DNA of 64,000 bases from DAIDKA01 sp049792815 (GCA_049792815.1 JBARBG010000025.1:118764-182763); one strand, 5' to 3'. Shown: positions 7,603-16,936, counted from the stretch's first letter. The notes: generated by a model from the letters alone, not told the origin. Translations and numbers: made by a program.

Positions 7603-9177
7603 ATGCGAATGATCCACAAGGCACTTCTGACCTGCGCCATAGCAACCTCATGCGGTTGCGCCGGGTTGCCCCAACAATCGACCGTTCCCGCCACGGCAGC
7701 TGCGGGCGACTGGCCGACTTTCGGCGGCAGCAATGCGCGAACCAATGCCAACATGGCGCCGACGAAGATCACCGCGGCCAACGTGGGCTCCATGGTGCGC
7801 CAGCAGGTGAAGATCTCGGCCCCCATCGATGCCGGACTCATCTACCTGAAAGGCGTCACGGTCAACGGCGCGTCGCACGACGTTTTCTTCGGCACCACCA
7901 ATGTAGGCAGGACCGTGGCGATCGACGCCAACGACGGCACGGTGCTGTGGGAGTATGCAGCCCCAGGCTTCGATGAAGTCGCTGCGGCGACCGGAGTGCC
8001 GACGGGCGCGCGCGGCCTGATCGTCAAGCAGATCACCAATTCGACGCCGGTCGCGGACCCCAACCGGCAGTTCATCTATGCGGCAGCCGCGGACGGCAAG
8101 GTCACCAAGATCTCGATCGCCGATGGCAAGGCGGTATGGAGCACTGCGGTGACCAGGGCGCCGATTTTGGAAAAGTTGGATTCGCCGTTGTCGTTCGTCC
8201 AAGGGGACGTGCTGGTGCCCACGGCCGGGTATGTGGGTGATACGCCCCCGTACCAGGGTCACATCGCGGTGCTCGACGCGAAGACCGGGGCCATACGCAA
8301 GGTGTGGAATTCGCTCTGCAGCGATCGCGCCGAGCTGCTCGAACCGGCGTCATGCGCCCAGACCCAGTCCGCCATCTGGGGACGCGACGGTATCGTGGTT
8401 GTACCCGGCACGGGCAATCTGCTGTTCGCCACCGGCAACGGGCCGTGGGATGGCAACACCGCATGGGGCGATGCCGTGATCATGCTGGACCCCAGCGCAA
8501 CGAAGATGCTGGGCAACTGGACGACTACGAACAACGAGGAGCTGAACAAGAAGGATCAGGACGTGGGCTCCACGTCTCCGGTGCTACTGGGTGACGGTTA
8601 TATTGCCCAGGGCGGCAAGGACGGGACCATCCGGCTCCTGAATATGGACGCAATCAAGGGCGCGGCGCCACATCAGGGCGGCGAACTGCAGGTCGTGGAA
8701 GTACCCGGCAAGGCGCAGCTGCTGGCCGGTTCGACAACCGCGAAAATCGGCGGCACGACCTACCTGTTCGCGTCCAACGGGCGTGGTGGCACGACGGCAT
8801 GGACCTTTGGTGCTGACCACCAGCTCAAGGAAGCGTGGAAGAGCAAGACCGGTGGCAATACGCCGTTCTATGCCGGCGGATTGCTGTACATCTACGATCC
8901 GGCCCCACGGGCCGCCAAATTGCGCGTCTTTGACGCGCTCAGCGGCAATCCGGTTGCCGAGCTCGACAGCGGCGGCGGGCACTGGAACAGCGCAATCGTC
9001 GCCGACAACCGCATCGCGATGCCCGAAGGTGCGATAAGTGGTTTTGGCTTCGCCGGCGGACGACGACCCGGCCCCCCCGCTGCGCCCAGCGCACCCGCGG
9101 CGGCGGCTCCCCCTCCGCCGCCCCCACCGCCAGCGGGTATACCGTCCGGAATCGTCGACATCTGGCGCCTGCCGTAA
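7603..9177 (+). CDS. PQQ-type beta-propeller lipoprotein with poly-Pro tail
   Basis: 524 residues. The N-terminus is a lipoprotein-like leader ending in a Cys-rich box (ATSCGCAG). The body consists of PQQ-like propeller blades with repeats such as DANDGTVLWEY, DGKAVWST and DAKTGAIRKVWNS, and SPVLLGDGYIAQGGKDG. An Ala/Pro-rich tail (about 480-515) contains eight consecutive prolines, then a short structured end. The TM anchor of membrane glucose dehydrogenases and the haem domain of quinohaemoproteins are absent, so it may be a non-catalytic propeller or use a separate electron acceptor. A cytochrome c gene converges on it 21 bp away and could supply that acceptor (inference). GGGGGA precedes the ATG. 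Confidence 0.85.
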   Translation: MRMIHKALLTCAIATSCGCAGLPQQSTVPATAAAGDWPTFGGSNARTNANMAPTKITAANVGSMVRQQVKISAPIDAGLIYLKGVTVNGASHDVFFGTTNVGRTVAIDANDGTVLWEYAAPGFDEVAAATGVPTGARGLIVKQITNSTPVADPNRQFIYAAAADGKVTKISIADGKAVWSTAVTRAPILEKLDSPLSFVQGDVLVPTAGYVGDTPPYQGHIAVLDAKTGAIRKVWNSLCSDRAELLEPASCAQTQSAIWGRDGIVVVPGTGNLLFATGNGPWDGNTAWGDAVIMLDPSATKMLGNWTTTNNEELNKKDQDVGSTSPVLLGDGYIAQGGKDGTIRLLNMDAIKGAAPHQGGELQVVEVPGKAQLLAGSTTAKIGGTTYLFASNGRGGTTAWTFGADHQLKEAWKSKTGGNTPFYAGGLLYIYDPAPRAAKLRVFDALSGNPVAELDSGGGHWNSAIVADNRIAMPEGAISGFGFAGGRRPGPPAAPSAPAAAAPPPPPPPPAGIPSGIVDIWRLP

Positions 9178-9198
9178 TCGGCACGAGCGGCGGCAGCG

Positions 9199-9594
9199 CT
9201 ATTTCGCGCCCCCGCTCAGTGATTGAAAGTAGGCGATGACGTCATCGCGATCCTTCTTCCCTGGAACCGGGAGGGCCATGGTCGTGCCGGGTACCGTCGT
9301 CGCGGGATCTGATAGAAAGCGATCCAGTGTCTCCAGGTTCCAGACGAGTTTTGAATCCGTGAGTGCCTTGGTGTAAGCAAATCTCGCGTCCCCGACTCCC
9401 GCGGGCCGCCCGAACAAGCCGATCAGGCTCGGACCGATTTCGCCACCGCCGTCGCCGGGCTCTGCACTGTGACACTGCCTGCACGTCTGGGTGAAGTAAG
9501 CCTTGCCGGCCGTTGCGTCGCCCGGGTCGGCGGCATAGGCGGCGCTGCCGATGGCAAAAAGGATAAATGGCCCGATGTAAATGCGAACCGACAT
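9199..9594 (-). CDS. Secreted mono-haem class I cytochrome c
   Basis: 131 residues with a Sec signal peptide (about 1-21). The haem site CRQCH is at about residues 36-40, followed by IGPSLIGLFGRPAG and a distal Met ligand region (GTTMALPVPGKKDRDDVIAYFQSL), the pattern of small soluble c2/c550-type cytochromes. It would act as a periplasmic one-electron carrier. It is convergent with the PQQ-propeller gene and divergent from the PhyH gene, whose long open frame overlaps its 5' end only if a far-upstream start is used. Confidence 0.92.
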   Translation of the reverse strand: MSVRIYIGPFILFAIGSAAYAADPGDATAGKAYFTQTCRQCHSAEPGDGGGEIGPSLIGLFGRPAGVGDARFAYTKALTDSKLVWNLETLDRFLSDPATTVPGTTMALPVPGKKDRDDVIAYFQSLSGGAK

Positions 9595-9647
9595 GCGCTC
9601 TCCATAGAGGGTGCAGCTGCGTTGACAGCGCTATTGTAGAATGCATC

Positions 9648-10373
9648 GTGGACTGGCGCACCGCACTCATCAGCGATGGGTTCGCGATATTTCCGCAGCT
9701 CATCGCTCCCGCGCTAGTCGAGCGCGCTCGTTTCGCGATCGACGAAGATCTGCGCGTGCGTTTCGATCCGGCGCGGCAAACCGAATATGACCATAAATCG
9801 TATTGCCCGGATTTGCGCGGTACGCCGCCGGTCGGCGACCTCTTGGCGAAATCGGAGCTGGCACGTGTGCTCGACGAAGCCCTCGGCCTGTCCGCGATCG
9901 ACTGGGACGGCGGTCAGATCGCCATTCGCCGCGCACACAATGTCGGCGCACCTGAGCCACCGCGCCCACACATCGACGGCTTCGCGAGCGGCAAGAACGG
10001 GCTCGACAAGGGCAAGGCGTCCAGCTTCACCTGCCTCGCCGGCATCTTTCTCACTGAAACAGCACGCGACTTCGCCGGCAACTTCACGGTCTGGCCCGGC
10101 TCGCATCGCGCTTACGAAGATTATTTTCGTGACCGCGGTGATCGCGCGTTGCATGAGCCGATGCCGCAGCTCAAGCTCGGAGCCCCGCGGCAGATCCACG
10201 CCAGGCCCGGAGACACGATCCTGTGCCACTATCAGCTCGGCCACGCGGCGGCGGTCAACACCTCGGACTTCGATCGCATCGCAATCTTTTTTCGAATCTG
10301 GTTGCGGGATCTGCATGCACACCAGTGGCATCGGTTGACGAACATTTGGGATGGCTGGCGATTCGGCTATTAA
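9648..10373 (+). CDS. Phytanoyl-CoA dioxygenase (PhyH) family protein
   Basis: 241 residues from the GTG at 9648. The open frame extends to 9567, but that start overlaps the divergent cytochrome gene, and family proteins typically begin just before the LISDGFAIF-like strand. The Fe(II) facial triad is visible: PRPHIDGF supplies His and Asp, and LCHYQLGHAAAVNTS supplies the distal His; the following Arg in DRIAIFFRIWL would bind 2-oxoglutarate. The ATPGSHRA-like WPGSHRAYEDYF segment is also typical. It is a predicted cytosolic Fe(II)/2-oxoglutarate oxygenase of unknown substrate. The start codon is uncertain because no strong ribosome site is seen. Confidence 0.82.
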   Translation: MDWRTALISDGFAIFPQLIAPALVERARFAIDEDLRVRFDPARQTEYDHKSYCPDLRGTPPVGDLLAKSELARVLDEALGLSAIDWDGGQIAIRRAHNVGAPEPPRPHIDGFASGKNGLDKGKASSFTCLAGIFLTETARDFAGNFTVWPGSHRAYEDYFRDRGDRALHEPMPQLKLGAPRQIHARPGDTILCHYQLGHAAAVNTSDFDRIAIFFRIWLRDLHAHQWHRLTNIWDGWRFGY

Positions 10374-10398
10374 TGCTCACTGGTAAGAACTACGGAGC

Positions 10399-10423
10399 GG
10401 GGATCTTGCAGGTGGCAAGCCCC
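10399..10423 (+). terminator. Hairpin downstream of the PhyH gene
   Basis: GGGG (10399-10402) and CTTGC (10405-10409) pair with GCAAG (10415-10419) and CCCC (10420-10423), leaving a 5-nt loop and a two-base bulge. It starts 26 bases after the PhyH stop. No U-tract follows, so termination strength is doubtful. Confidence 0.35.
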
Positions 10424-10442
10424 GACGTGTCGCCTCGTATGG

Positions 10443-10459
10443 CATTATGTTAAATAATG
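10443..10459 (+). promoter_or_regulatory. A/T palindrome upstream of the 2-oxoacid oxidoreductase operon
   Basis: CATTAT and ATAATG form a perfect 6-bp inverted repeat around a 5-bp centre, an A/T island in GC-rich DNA about 105 bp before the operon's first start. It could be an operator or contain a -10-like element; the regulator is unknown. Confidence 0.3.
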
Positions 10460-10564
10460 ACACGACCCCTACATATCTCACGCCCCCCGGTGACATTCTG
10501 CGGTACCCCTCTATACTCACTGCGCTTGGCACTACGAGGGGGCTCCGCGCCGGCCGCGCTTGGA

Positions 10565-12379
10565 ATGGAACCAACTGATACTTCGAATCCCGACTACTAC
10601 CATCGAGTCGTTGATTGCCAGTGGGCCTGTCCGGCTCACACCGATGTTCCGGAGTACATCCGCCTGATCGCACAGGGTCGCTTCACCGAGGCCTACATGG
10701 TGAATCGCGACTCTAACGTATTCCCGGGAATTCTCGGTCGCGTCTGCGACCGCCCATGCGAGCCGGCGTGCCGGCGCAGTCGCGTCGAGCAAAAGCCGGT
10801 CGCCATCTGCCGGCTCAAGCGGGTCGCTGCCGATAACCGCGACGATATCACCGGACTTCTGCCAGCCGTGCCGAAGCTCAAGAACGGCCGGCGCATCGCC
10901 TGCATCGGCGCGGGTTGCGCATCGCTGACGGTAGCCAACGATCTGGTGCCGCTGGGGTATGAGGTCACCATCTTCGAGCAGGCCGCAGAACCGGGCGGCT
11001 TGATGCGCACCAACATCCCCTCGTTCCGGCTGCCGCAGGCGGTACTGGATGAGGAGATCGCCTATATCACGAACCGCGGCGTGGATTTGAAGCTCGGCCA
11101 TCCGATTCGCAGCATGCGCGAGCTGCTGAAATCCGGAGGCTTCGATGCCGTTTTCGTAGGTTCAGGTGCGCCCAAGGGAAAGGAACTGAAGCTGCCGGGC
11201 CGTGACGCCGGTGCTGCGAACATCCACATCGGAATCGCCTGGCTGGAGTCCGTGGCCTTCAAACATATTGAGAAAATTGGTGAACGCGTGCTGATCATCG
11301 GTGTCGGTAACACGGCCATGGATTGCTGCCGTACCAGCCTCAGACTCGGCGCCAAGAGCGTGAAGGTCATGGCGCGCAAGCCGCGCGGCTTTTTCAAGGC
11401 ATCCGCCTGGGAACTGGATGACGCTGAGGAAGAAAACGTCGAGATCGTCATCAACCGTTCCCCCAAGTCCTTTGTGCTCGAGAACGGCAAGCTGACGGGA
11501 ATGCTGTTCGACAAGATGGAGTACGACGTCGATGCCGCCGGCCGCATCACGGCGGAAAGGCTGATGGGAGAGGAATTCCTGCCCGCCGACGATGTCATAT
11601 TGGCGATCGGGCAGGAAAATGCCTTCCCTTGGATCGAGCGGGACCTGGGCATCGAATTCGACAAGTGGGATGTGCCGCAAGTGGACGCGACCACCTTCCA
11701 ATCGACCCGCGCCGGCGTGTTTTTCGGCGGCGATGCGGCGTTCGGTCCCAAGAACATCATCTGGGCCGTCGAACACGGCCACCAGGCGGCGATCTCCATT
11801 CATCGTCAATGCCAGGGCGAAATGATAGCCGACCGCATGCCCCCCGGAGTGAATCTGCAGAGCCGCAAGATGGGCATGCACGAGTGGTCGTATGCCAACG
11901 ATTACACGCCGGTCGAGCGGCGCCTGATGCCTCACGTATCGCTCAAGGAGCGCTTCAAGAACATCAACATCGAGGTGGAGTTGGGTTTCAGCGCAGAACA
12001 GGCCGAGCAGGAAGTGCAACGTTGCCTGAATTGCGATATTCAGACCGTATTCACCGCAAAGCTATGCATTGAATGCGATGCCTGTCTGGACATCTGTCCA
12101 GTTGACTGCCTGACGATCACCGCCAACGGCACGGAGACCGAATTGCGCTCGCGTTTGAAGGCGCCGGCGAAAAATCTGCAGCAGTCGCTGTTGGTGTCGG
12201 CGCCGCTGCCGCAGACAGCACGCGTCATGGTGAAGGACGAGGACCTCTGCGTTCACTGTGGACTGTGCGCCGAGCGTTGCCCAACGGCCGCATGGGATAT
12301 GCAGAAGTCCTACGTACATTGGCCTCAGGCGAAAGACGAGGCGCGCGCCATGCAGGCAAAAAAGCCGAAGATCGCTTGA
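10565..12379 (+). CDS. NAD(P)H/FAD/Fe-S oxidoreductase subunit (GltD-like) of a 2-oxoacid oxidoreductase
   Basis: 604 residues from the ATG at 10565; the frame opens at 10457 but that segment looks non-coding. Domain order: an N-terminal Fer4_20-type Cys cluster (CQWACPAHTDVPEYI, then CDRPCEPACRR), an FAD Rossmann motif (CIGAGCASLTVANDL), an NAD(P)-binding motif (IIGVGNTAMDC), and at the C-terminus two 4Fe-4S ferredoxin motifs (CIECDACLDICPVDC and CVHCGLCAERCP). This is the architecture of glutamate-synthase small subunit with appended ferredoxin modules. In 2-oxoacid:NADP+ oxidoreductases such as the KorABC enzyme described for Azoarcus, such a subunit passes electrons from the TPP subunits to NADP+. 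The stop overlaps the next start by one base (TGATG). Confidence 0.9.
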   Translation: MEPTDTSNPDYYHRVVDCQWACPAHTDVPEYIRLIAQGRFTEAYMVNRDSNVFPGILGRVCDRPCEPACRRSRVEQKPVAICRLKRVAADNRDDITGLLPAVPKLKNGRRIACIGAGCASLTVANDLVPLGYEVTIFEQAAEPGGLMRTNIPSFRLPQAVLDEEIAYITNRGVDLKLGHPIRSMRELLKSGGFDAVFVGSGAPKGKELKLPGRDAGAANIHIGIAWLESVAFKHIEKIGERVLIIGVGNTAMDCCRTSLRLGAKSVKVMARKPRGFFKASAWELDDAEEENVEIVINRSPKSFVLENGKLTGMLFDKMEYDVDAAGRITAERLMGEEFLPADDVILAIGQENAFPWIERDLGIEFDKWDVPQVDATTFQSTRAGVFFGGDAAFGPKNIIWAVEHGHQAAISIHRQCQGEMIADRMPPGVNLQSRKMGMHEWSYANDYTPVERRLMPHVSLKERFKNINIEVELGFSAEQAEQEVQRCLNCDIQTVFTAKLCIECDACLDICPVDCLTITANGTETELRSRLKAPAKNLQQSLLVSAPLPQTARVMVKDEDLCVHCGLCAERCPTAAWDMQKSYVHWPQAKDEARAMQAKKPKIA

Positions 12380-14205
12380 TGTCATCGCCCCGCAGCAATG
12401 ACTTTGCAATCAAGATCGCCACCGTCAACGGCACGGGCTCCGCGAGCGCCAACAGCCTGTTGATGAAGTCCATTTTTCGAAGTGGCATCCCCGTGATGGG
12501 CAAGAACTACTTCCCATCCAACATCCAGGGACTGCCGACCTGGTATGAGATCCGGGTGTCCAAGCACGGCTATGTGGCCCGTTCCGGCCGCGTGGACATC
12601 ATGGTTGCGATGAATGCCGAGACCTACGCCAGGGATCTCAAAGAGGTCACACCCGGCGGCTATCTGGTCTACGACTCGACCTGGCCGCGCCCGGCGCTGT
12701 TGAAGCGCGAGGATATAACCGTGATCGGCGTGCCTCTGGCGCGCATCTGCAATGAAAACTTCAACGGCGTGCGAACGCGCATCCTGATGAAGAATATTTG
12801 CTATGCCGGGGTTCTGGCGGCGCTGCTCGACCTGGATGTCGAACGTATCCGCCAGCTGCTGGCCGAAACCTACGCGAAGAAGCCGCAGCTCGTGGAAAGC
12901 AACATGAAGGCGATCCAGCTGGGCTTCGACTATGCGAAGCAGCATTTCCTCTGTCCGCTGCCGCTGCACGTGCAGACCATGAATGCGACCGGTGGTCATA
13001 TCATGATCGACGGCAACACTGCCGCGGCGCTTGGCGCCGTGTACGCCGGAGCCACCGTGGGCGCCTGGTATCCGATCACCCCGTCGACCTCGGTCATGGA
13101 CGCCTTCAAATCCTTCTGCGAGCGGGCCCGGGTCGATCCGGAAACGGGCCGTAAGAATTTCGCGATCATTCAGGCCGAGGACGAGCTTGCCGCCGTCGGG
13201 ATGGTGATCGGCGCCGCCTGGAACGGCGCCCGCGCCTTCACGGCCACTTCGGGTCCCGGGATCTCGCTGATGAACGAGTTCATCGGTCTTGCCTACTATG
13301 CGGAGATCCCGGCTGTGATCTTTGACATCCAGCGTGTCGGGCCTTCCACCGGTATGCCGACTCGCACACAGCAATGCGACCTCATGGAGTGTGCCTACGC
13401 CTCGCACGGTGACACGCGTCATGTGTCCTTGTATCCGGCCAATCCCGAAGAGTGCTTCTACATGGCCGCCCAGGCTTTCGATCTGGCGGAGCGACTGCAG
13501 ACGCCGGTGTTTATGCTGTCCGATCTCGATATAGGCATGAATGACTGGATGTGCCGCGATCTGAAGTGGGATGAAAGCTATCGGCCCGATCGTGGCAAGG
13601 TAGTCGGGCGGGCAGAGGTCGAGAAGCTCGAGAAGTTTTATCGCTACTTCGACAAGGATGGCGACGGGATTGCGGCCCGGTCATTCCCTGGCGTTCATCC
13701 GAAGGCCGCTTATTTCACTCGTGGCTCCGGACACACGCAATACGGGACTTACACCGAGGACTCCGTTGAATACCAGATTGTGCTCGATCGGCTGCTGAAG
13801 AAATGGGAGACTGCCAAGCTGCTCGTGCCGCGCGCCGTCATCGATACCACAGCGGCTAGTGATATCGGCATCGTGTCGCTCGGGAGCTGCGAAGGCGCGG
13901 TTCGCGAAGCGATGGATGTTCTCAGGGCGGACGGGGTGGGCATCGATTACATGCGGGTGCGCGGATTCCCGTTCGGCGTGGAAGTGGAGCAGTTTCTGGC
14001 GACCCATCGGATGCTGTTCGTCGTGGAGCAGAATCGCGACGCGCAATTCAAGTCCTTGCTGATTTTGGAAAGCGCGGTCGAGAAGTCCAAATTACGGTCG
14101 CTGCTGCACTATAACGGCCTGCCGATTTCCTCCGGATTCATCGTGGAGGGAATTTTGGCGCAGGTCCGGCCACTGCGGAAGGAACAGGGCGTCGCGCGCG
14201 GATAG
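12379..14205 (+). CDS. 2-oxoacid:acceptor oxidoreductase, fused gamma-alpha subunit
   Basis: 608 residues starting at the ATG that overlaps the previous stop. Residues about 1-185 are the gamma domain (KIATVNGTGSASANSLLMK, ending near YAKQHFLCP). A pyrimidine-binding alpha domain follows from about 205 (ITPSTSVMDAF, then AEDELAAVGMVIGAAWNGAR and TSGPGISLMNEF), with a C-terminal domain II (GSCEGAVREAMDVLR). Gamma-alpha fusion is common in aerobic and proteobacterial KorA-type enzymes. With the TPP beta subunit it would decarboxylate a 2-oxoacid to acyl-CoA with CoA. Substrate (2-oxoglutarate, pyruvate or branched-chain) is not determinable here. It is the middle gene of the operon. Confidence 0.92.
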   Translation: MSSPRSNDFAIKIATVNGTGSASANSLLMKSIFRSGIPVMGKNYFPSNIQGLPTWYEIRVSKHGYVARSGRVDIMVAMNAETYARDLKEVTPGGYLVYDSTWPRPALLKREDITVIGVPLARICNENFNGVRTRILMKNICYAGVLAALLDLDVERIRQLLAETYAKKPQLVESNMKAIQLGFDYAKQHFLCPLPLHVQTMNATGGHIMIDGNTAAALGAVYAGATVGAWYPITPSTSVMDAFKSFCERARVDPETGRKNFAIIQAEDELAAVGMVIGAAWNGARAFTATSGPGISLMNEFIGLAYYAEIPAVIFDIQRVGPSTGMPTRTQQCDLMECAYASHGDTRHVSLYPANPEECFYMAAQAFDLAERLQTPVFMLSDLDIGMNDWMCRDLKWDESYRPDRGKVVGRAEVEKLEKFYRYFDKDGDGIAARSFPGVHPKAAYFTRGSGHTQYGTYTEDSVEYQIVLDRLLKKWETAKLLVPRAVIDTTAASDIGIVSLGSCEGAVREAMDVLRADGVGIDYMRVRGFPFGVEVEQFLATHRMLFVVEQNRDAQFKSLLILESAVEKSKLRSLLHYNGLPISSGFIVEGILAQVRPLRKEQGVARG

Positions 14206-14213
14206 GAGCCTGA

Positions 14214-15269
14214 ATGTCATTTTTCCCGAAGCCCAAAGTCGCTCACCCTTCGCTGCCCCGCAACGAGCTTGCGCTGACGCGTCGCGACTACGAGGGCGCG
14301 ATGTCTACGTTGTGCGCGGGCTGCGGCCATGACTCAATTACGGCCGCCATCGTCGAAGCGTGCTGGGGTTTGTCCATCGAGCCGCAGAACCTGGTAAAGC
14401 TCTCCGGTATCGGTTGCTCGTCCAAGACCACCGCCTACTTCGTCAGCGGTGGCCACGGTTTCAACTCCGTGCACGGCCGCATGCCCTCGATCGCCATGGG
14501 CGCCAATGCCGCCAACCGGCGGCTGCATTATCTGGGTGTATCGGGCGACGGCGATACACTCTCCATCGGGCTTGGGCAGTTCTGCCATGCCATACGCCGC
14601 AATCTCAACATGCTGTACATCATCGAGAATAACGGCGTGTACGGCCTCACAAAAGGTCAATTCTCGGCTTCTGCCGATATCGGCTCGAAGGCGAAGAAGG
14701 GCGAGAGCAACTCGCAGCCGCCCATTGATCCGGTGTTGTTGGCGATGACATTGGGTGCCTCGTTCGTCGCGCGCAGCTTCTCGGGGGACAAGGAGCAGCT
14801 GGTGCCGCTTATTCAGGCCGGCTTCAAACACAATGGCTTCGCACTAATCGATGTCCTGTCTCCCTGTGTCACGTTCAACGATCACGAAGGGTCGACCAAG
14901 AGCTACGCTTATACTCGCGAGCACTACGAGCCGGCGGTCCACGCCGACTTCATCCCCTTCGAGCGCGACATTACGGTGAGCTACCGCGATGGCGAGATCG
15001 TTCCGGTGGTGATGCACGACGGCAGCCGGATTGTGTTGCGTAAGTGCCAGGCCGATTACGACCCCACCGATCGGACGGCCGCCAGCGCCTATATTCAGGA
15101 GCGCATGAAACAGGGCGAGTATTTGACCGGGCTGCTGTATGTGGAACCCTCGCAAGGGGAGTTCCACGAGCTCAATGGTACTCCTGAGGAGCCCTTGAAC
15201 AGCGTGCCCTACGAGAAGCTCTCTCCCGGATCGAAGGGATTGGACAAGATCCTCAGCCGCTATCGTTGA
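14214..15269 (+). CDS. 2-oxoacid:acceptor oxidoreductase, TPP-binding beta subunit
   Basis: 351 residues, AGGAG before the ATG, 8 bp after the alpha subunit stop. The N-terminus carries the Cys motif LCAGCGHDS for the Fe-S cluster. The TPP/Mg motif is GVSGDGDTLSIGLGQF, followed by NLNMLYIIENNGVYGLTKGQ (19 residues of it shown as pattern). SGIGCSSKTTAYF is the substrate/TPP loop typical of KorB. With the gamma-alpha fusion it forms the catalytic core; electrons would exit through the upstream NAD(P)H subunit. Its 3' end overlaps the convergent monooxygenase gene by 10 bp. Confidence 0.93.
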   Translation: MSFFPKPKVAHPSLPRNELALTRRDYEGAMSTLCAGCGHDSITAAIVEACWGLSIEPQNLVKLSGIGCSSKTTAYFVSGGHGFNSVHGRMPSIAMGANAANRRLHYLGVSGDGDTLSIGLGQFCHAIRRNLNMLYIIENNGVYGLTKGQFSASADIGSKAKKGESNSQPPIDPVLLAMTLGASFVARSFSGDKEQLVPLIQAGFKHNGFALIDVLSPCVTFNDHEGSTKSYAYTREHYEPAVHADFIPFERDITVSYRDGEIVPVVMHDGSRIVLRKCQADYDPTDRTAASAYIQERMKQGEYLTGLLYVEPSQGEFHELNGTPEEPLNSVPYEKLSPGSKGLDKILSRYR

Positions 15270-16915
15270 CACCAGCATCCTGTAATAGTTTCTATGATCC
15301 CCTGCGGATCACTCGGGACAGCGTCACTGCGCCAGGCCACGTGCTGGTCCGGTCGGCTCAAATACAAGGCATGTCGATAAGGATCCGGCCGTGCCGGGAA
15401 ATACAGATCCAGCAGCTTAATCGGCACCTTTTTCGCAGTTGCCGCGTCCAGAAGTGGCTGGACGTTGAGCGCCTGGTCAAAGCGCAGGAGCGTAAAATCC
15501 GGCCCCAGTGCGCTATATAACGAGCGTCCACCATCAAGCCACAGATGCGGCAGGCGACAGCCGGGAACCGTCGAGGGCGTGTAGTCGTGCATCGTGTAGT
15601 GCGGCTGAGATTCCCCGTCATACACAATCAGCGGCGAGTCGGGGTAGAAATACCCAAAGTTCAGACCGGCACACGCGAATTGCTGTACATGCAGGGCATA
15701 GGCGGCCTTCCCGACAGCCTGCCGGGCCGCAGCCCCTTCCACCGTCTCATCCTCCAGCTCCTTCGGTACGCCGGTACGCTCAGCGATAGCCCCTTCCGCG
15801 ATCCGCATGGCAAAGTGGGAAACCTGCTCGGTAATGGGCAGCCGCTCCATCTCGTACCCGCGCAAAATCCCGACTGCGGCCCAGCCATTCAGGTGCGCGG
15901 CCAGCATCCAGGAAAGGTTCAAGGCGTCCGCAATCCCCGCATTCATTCCGAATCCTGCGTAGGGCACCCAAAGATGGGCCGCATCGCCGCAAATGAAGAT
16001 CCGGCCCTCCTGCAACTTATCAACAACGAGCCGCCGTCCAATCCAGTCTTCCTTCGCGAGCAGTTCGTAATGGAATGACTTGTCTACACCGAGTAGCAGA
16101 CGAATGCAGGCATCCCGATCGACGCTGTCAAACCCTGTCTCCGCGGGTAGCAGGTAGTTGTGGATGAGCCACAGTTCCTTGCCGTCGATGGCCACAAGGT
16201 TGCCAGCCCGCTGCGTGTTATAGAGGTAACTCATCCAGGCATCTGGTTTGGTAACGCGTCGGATCAGGTCGGGCGCCCGAATGAAACTTGACTGCACCCG
16301 TTGGATGACTTCATCACCGTTAAGTGTTGCGCCTATCGCTTTACGAGCCAGTGATCGTCCGCCATCACAGCCGACGACGTAATCGGCACGCACCTGAAAT
16401 GCCTGACCGTCCTTCAAGTCGACGACATTCAGCCAAGCGCCACCTTCATCCTGTCCTACCGACACGACTTTGCAGTCATTCAGGATGGTTATGCGTTCCT
16501 GTTCTGCAGCGTGCGTGTATAGCACGGGTTCGAAATAGATCTGATTGCAGCGGTGTGCAGGCTCGGGCGTGGCCCAGTGGCCATCCGGGCCGCTGGTGTC
16601 GGAGTAGCGGTCTCGGCGACACGGTATGTGAATTCGGGTGAGCTCAAAGCCGGTGGCTCGAGTTCGGAATACCACGTCGTTGGGATAGTCGTCCGGCAGT
16701 CCCGCTGCCCTGATCTTCCCGACGAATCCCAGGCGACGGAATGCCTCCATTGTGCGCGACGCAATGTGATTGCACTTGACACTTGGCGGCTCCTGCGCCG
16801 CCCGCTGTTCAACGACAAAGACGCGTATCCCCCGCCAGGCAAGATCAATAGCCAAAGACAGTCCCACCGGACCGGCTCCGAAGATCGCGACCTGAGTTCT
16901 ATAATTGGTTCGCAT
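15260..16915 (-). CDS. Class A FAD-dependent aromatic-ring monooxygenase
   Basis: 551 residues from the ATG at 16915 (a TTG five codons earlier is possible). The three class A signatures are present: GXGXXG (FGAGPVGLSLAIDLAWRG), the DG motif (YVVGCDGGRSLARKAIG) and the GD motif (FICGDAAHLWVPYAGFGMN). The length and thioredoxin-like C-terminal region match the phenol hydroxylase/MhpA-like branch. It would hydroxylate an aromatic or polyketide-type substrate with NAD(P)H and O2 in the cytosol. It follows the RnfD-like gene by 21 bp in the same direction, so it may be read through from the flavin module, although its chemistry is unrelated. Confidence 0.88.
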   Translation of the reverse strand: MRTNYRTQVAIFGAGPVGLSLAIDLAWRGIRVFVVEQRAAQEPPSVKCNHIASRTMEAFRRLGFVGKIRAAGLPDDYPNDVVFRTRATGFELTRIHIPCRRDRYSDTSGPDGHWATPEPAHRCNQIYFEPVLYTHAAEQERITILNDCKVVSVGQDEGGAWLNVVDLKDGQAFQVRADYVVGCDGGRSLARKAIGATLNGDEVIQRVQSSFIRAPDLIRRVTKPDAWMSYLYNTQRAGNLVAIDGKELWLIHNYLLPAETGFDSVDRDACIRLLLGVDKSFHYELLAKEDWIGRRLVVDKLQEGRIFICGDAAHLWVPYAGFGMNAGIADALNLSWMLAAHLNGWAAVGILRGYEMERLPITEQVSHFAMRIAEGAIAERTGVPKELEDETVEGAAARQAVGKAAYALHVQQFACAGLNFGYFYPDSPLIVYDGESQPHYTMHDYTPSTVPGCRLPHLWLDGGRSLYSALGPDFTLLRFDQALNVQPLLDAATAKKVPIKLLDLYFPARPDPYRHALYLSRPDQHVAWRSDAVPSDPQGIIETITGCWCQR

Positions 16916-16936
16916 GCCTGGTTCAGCCAAGTGGCT

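Noticed and set aside
12382..13422. 346-codon open frame antisense to the gamma-alpha fusion gene
   Set aside because: Shadow of a well-supported gene with no family motif.
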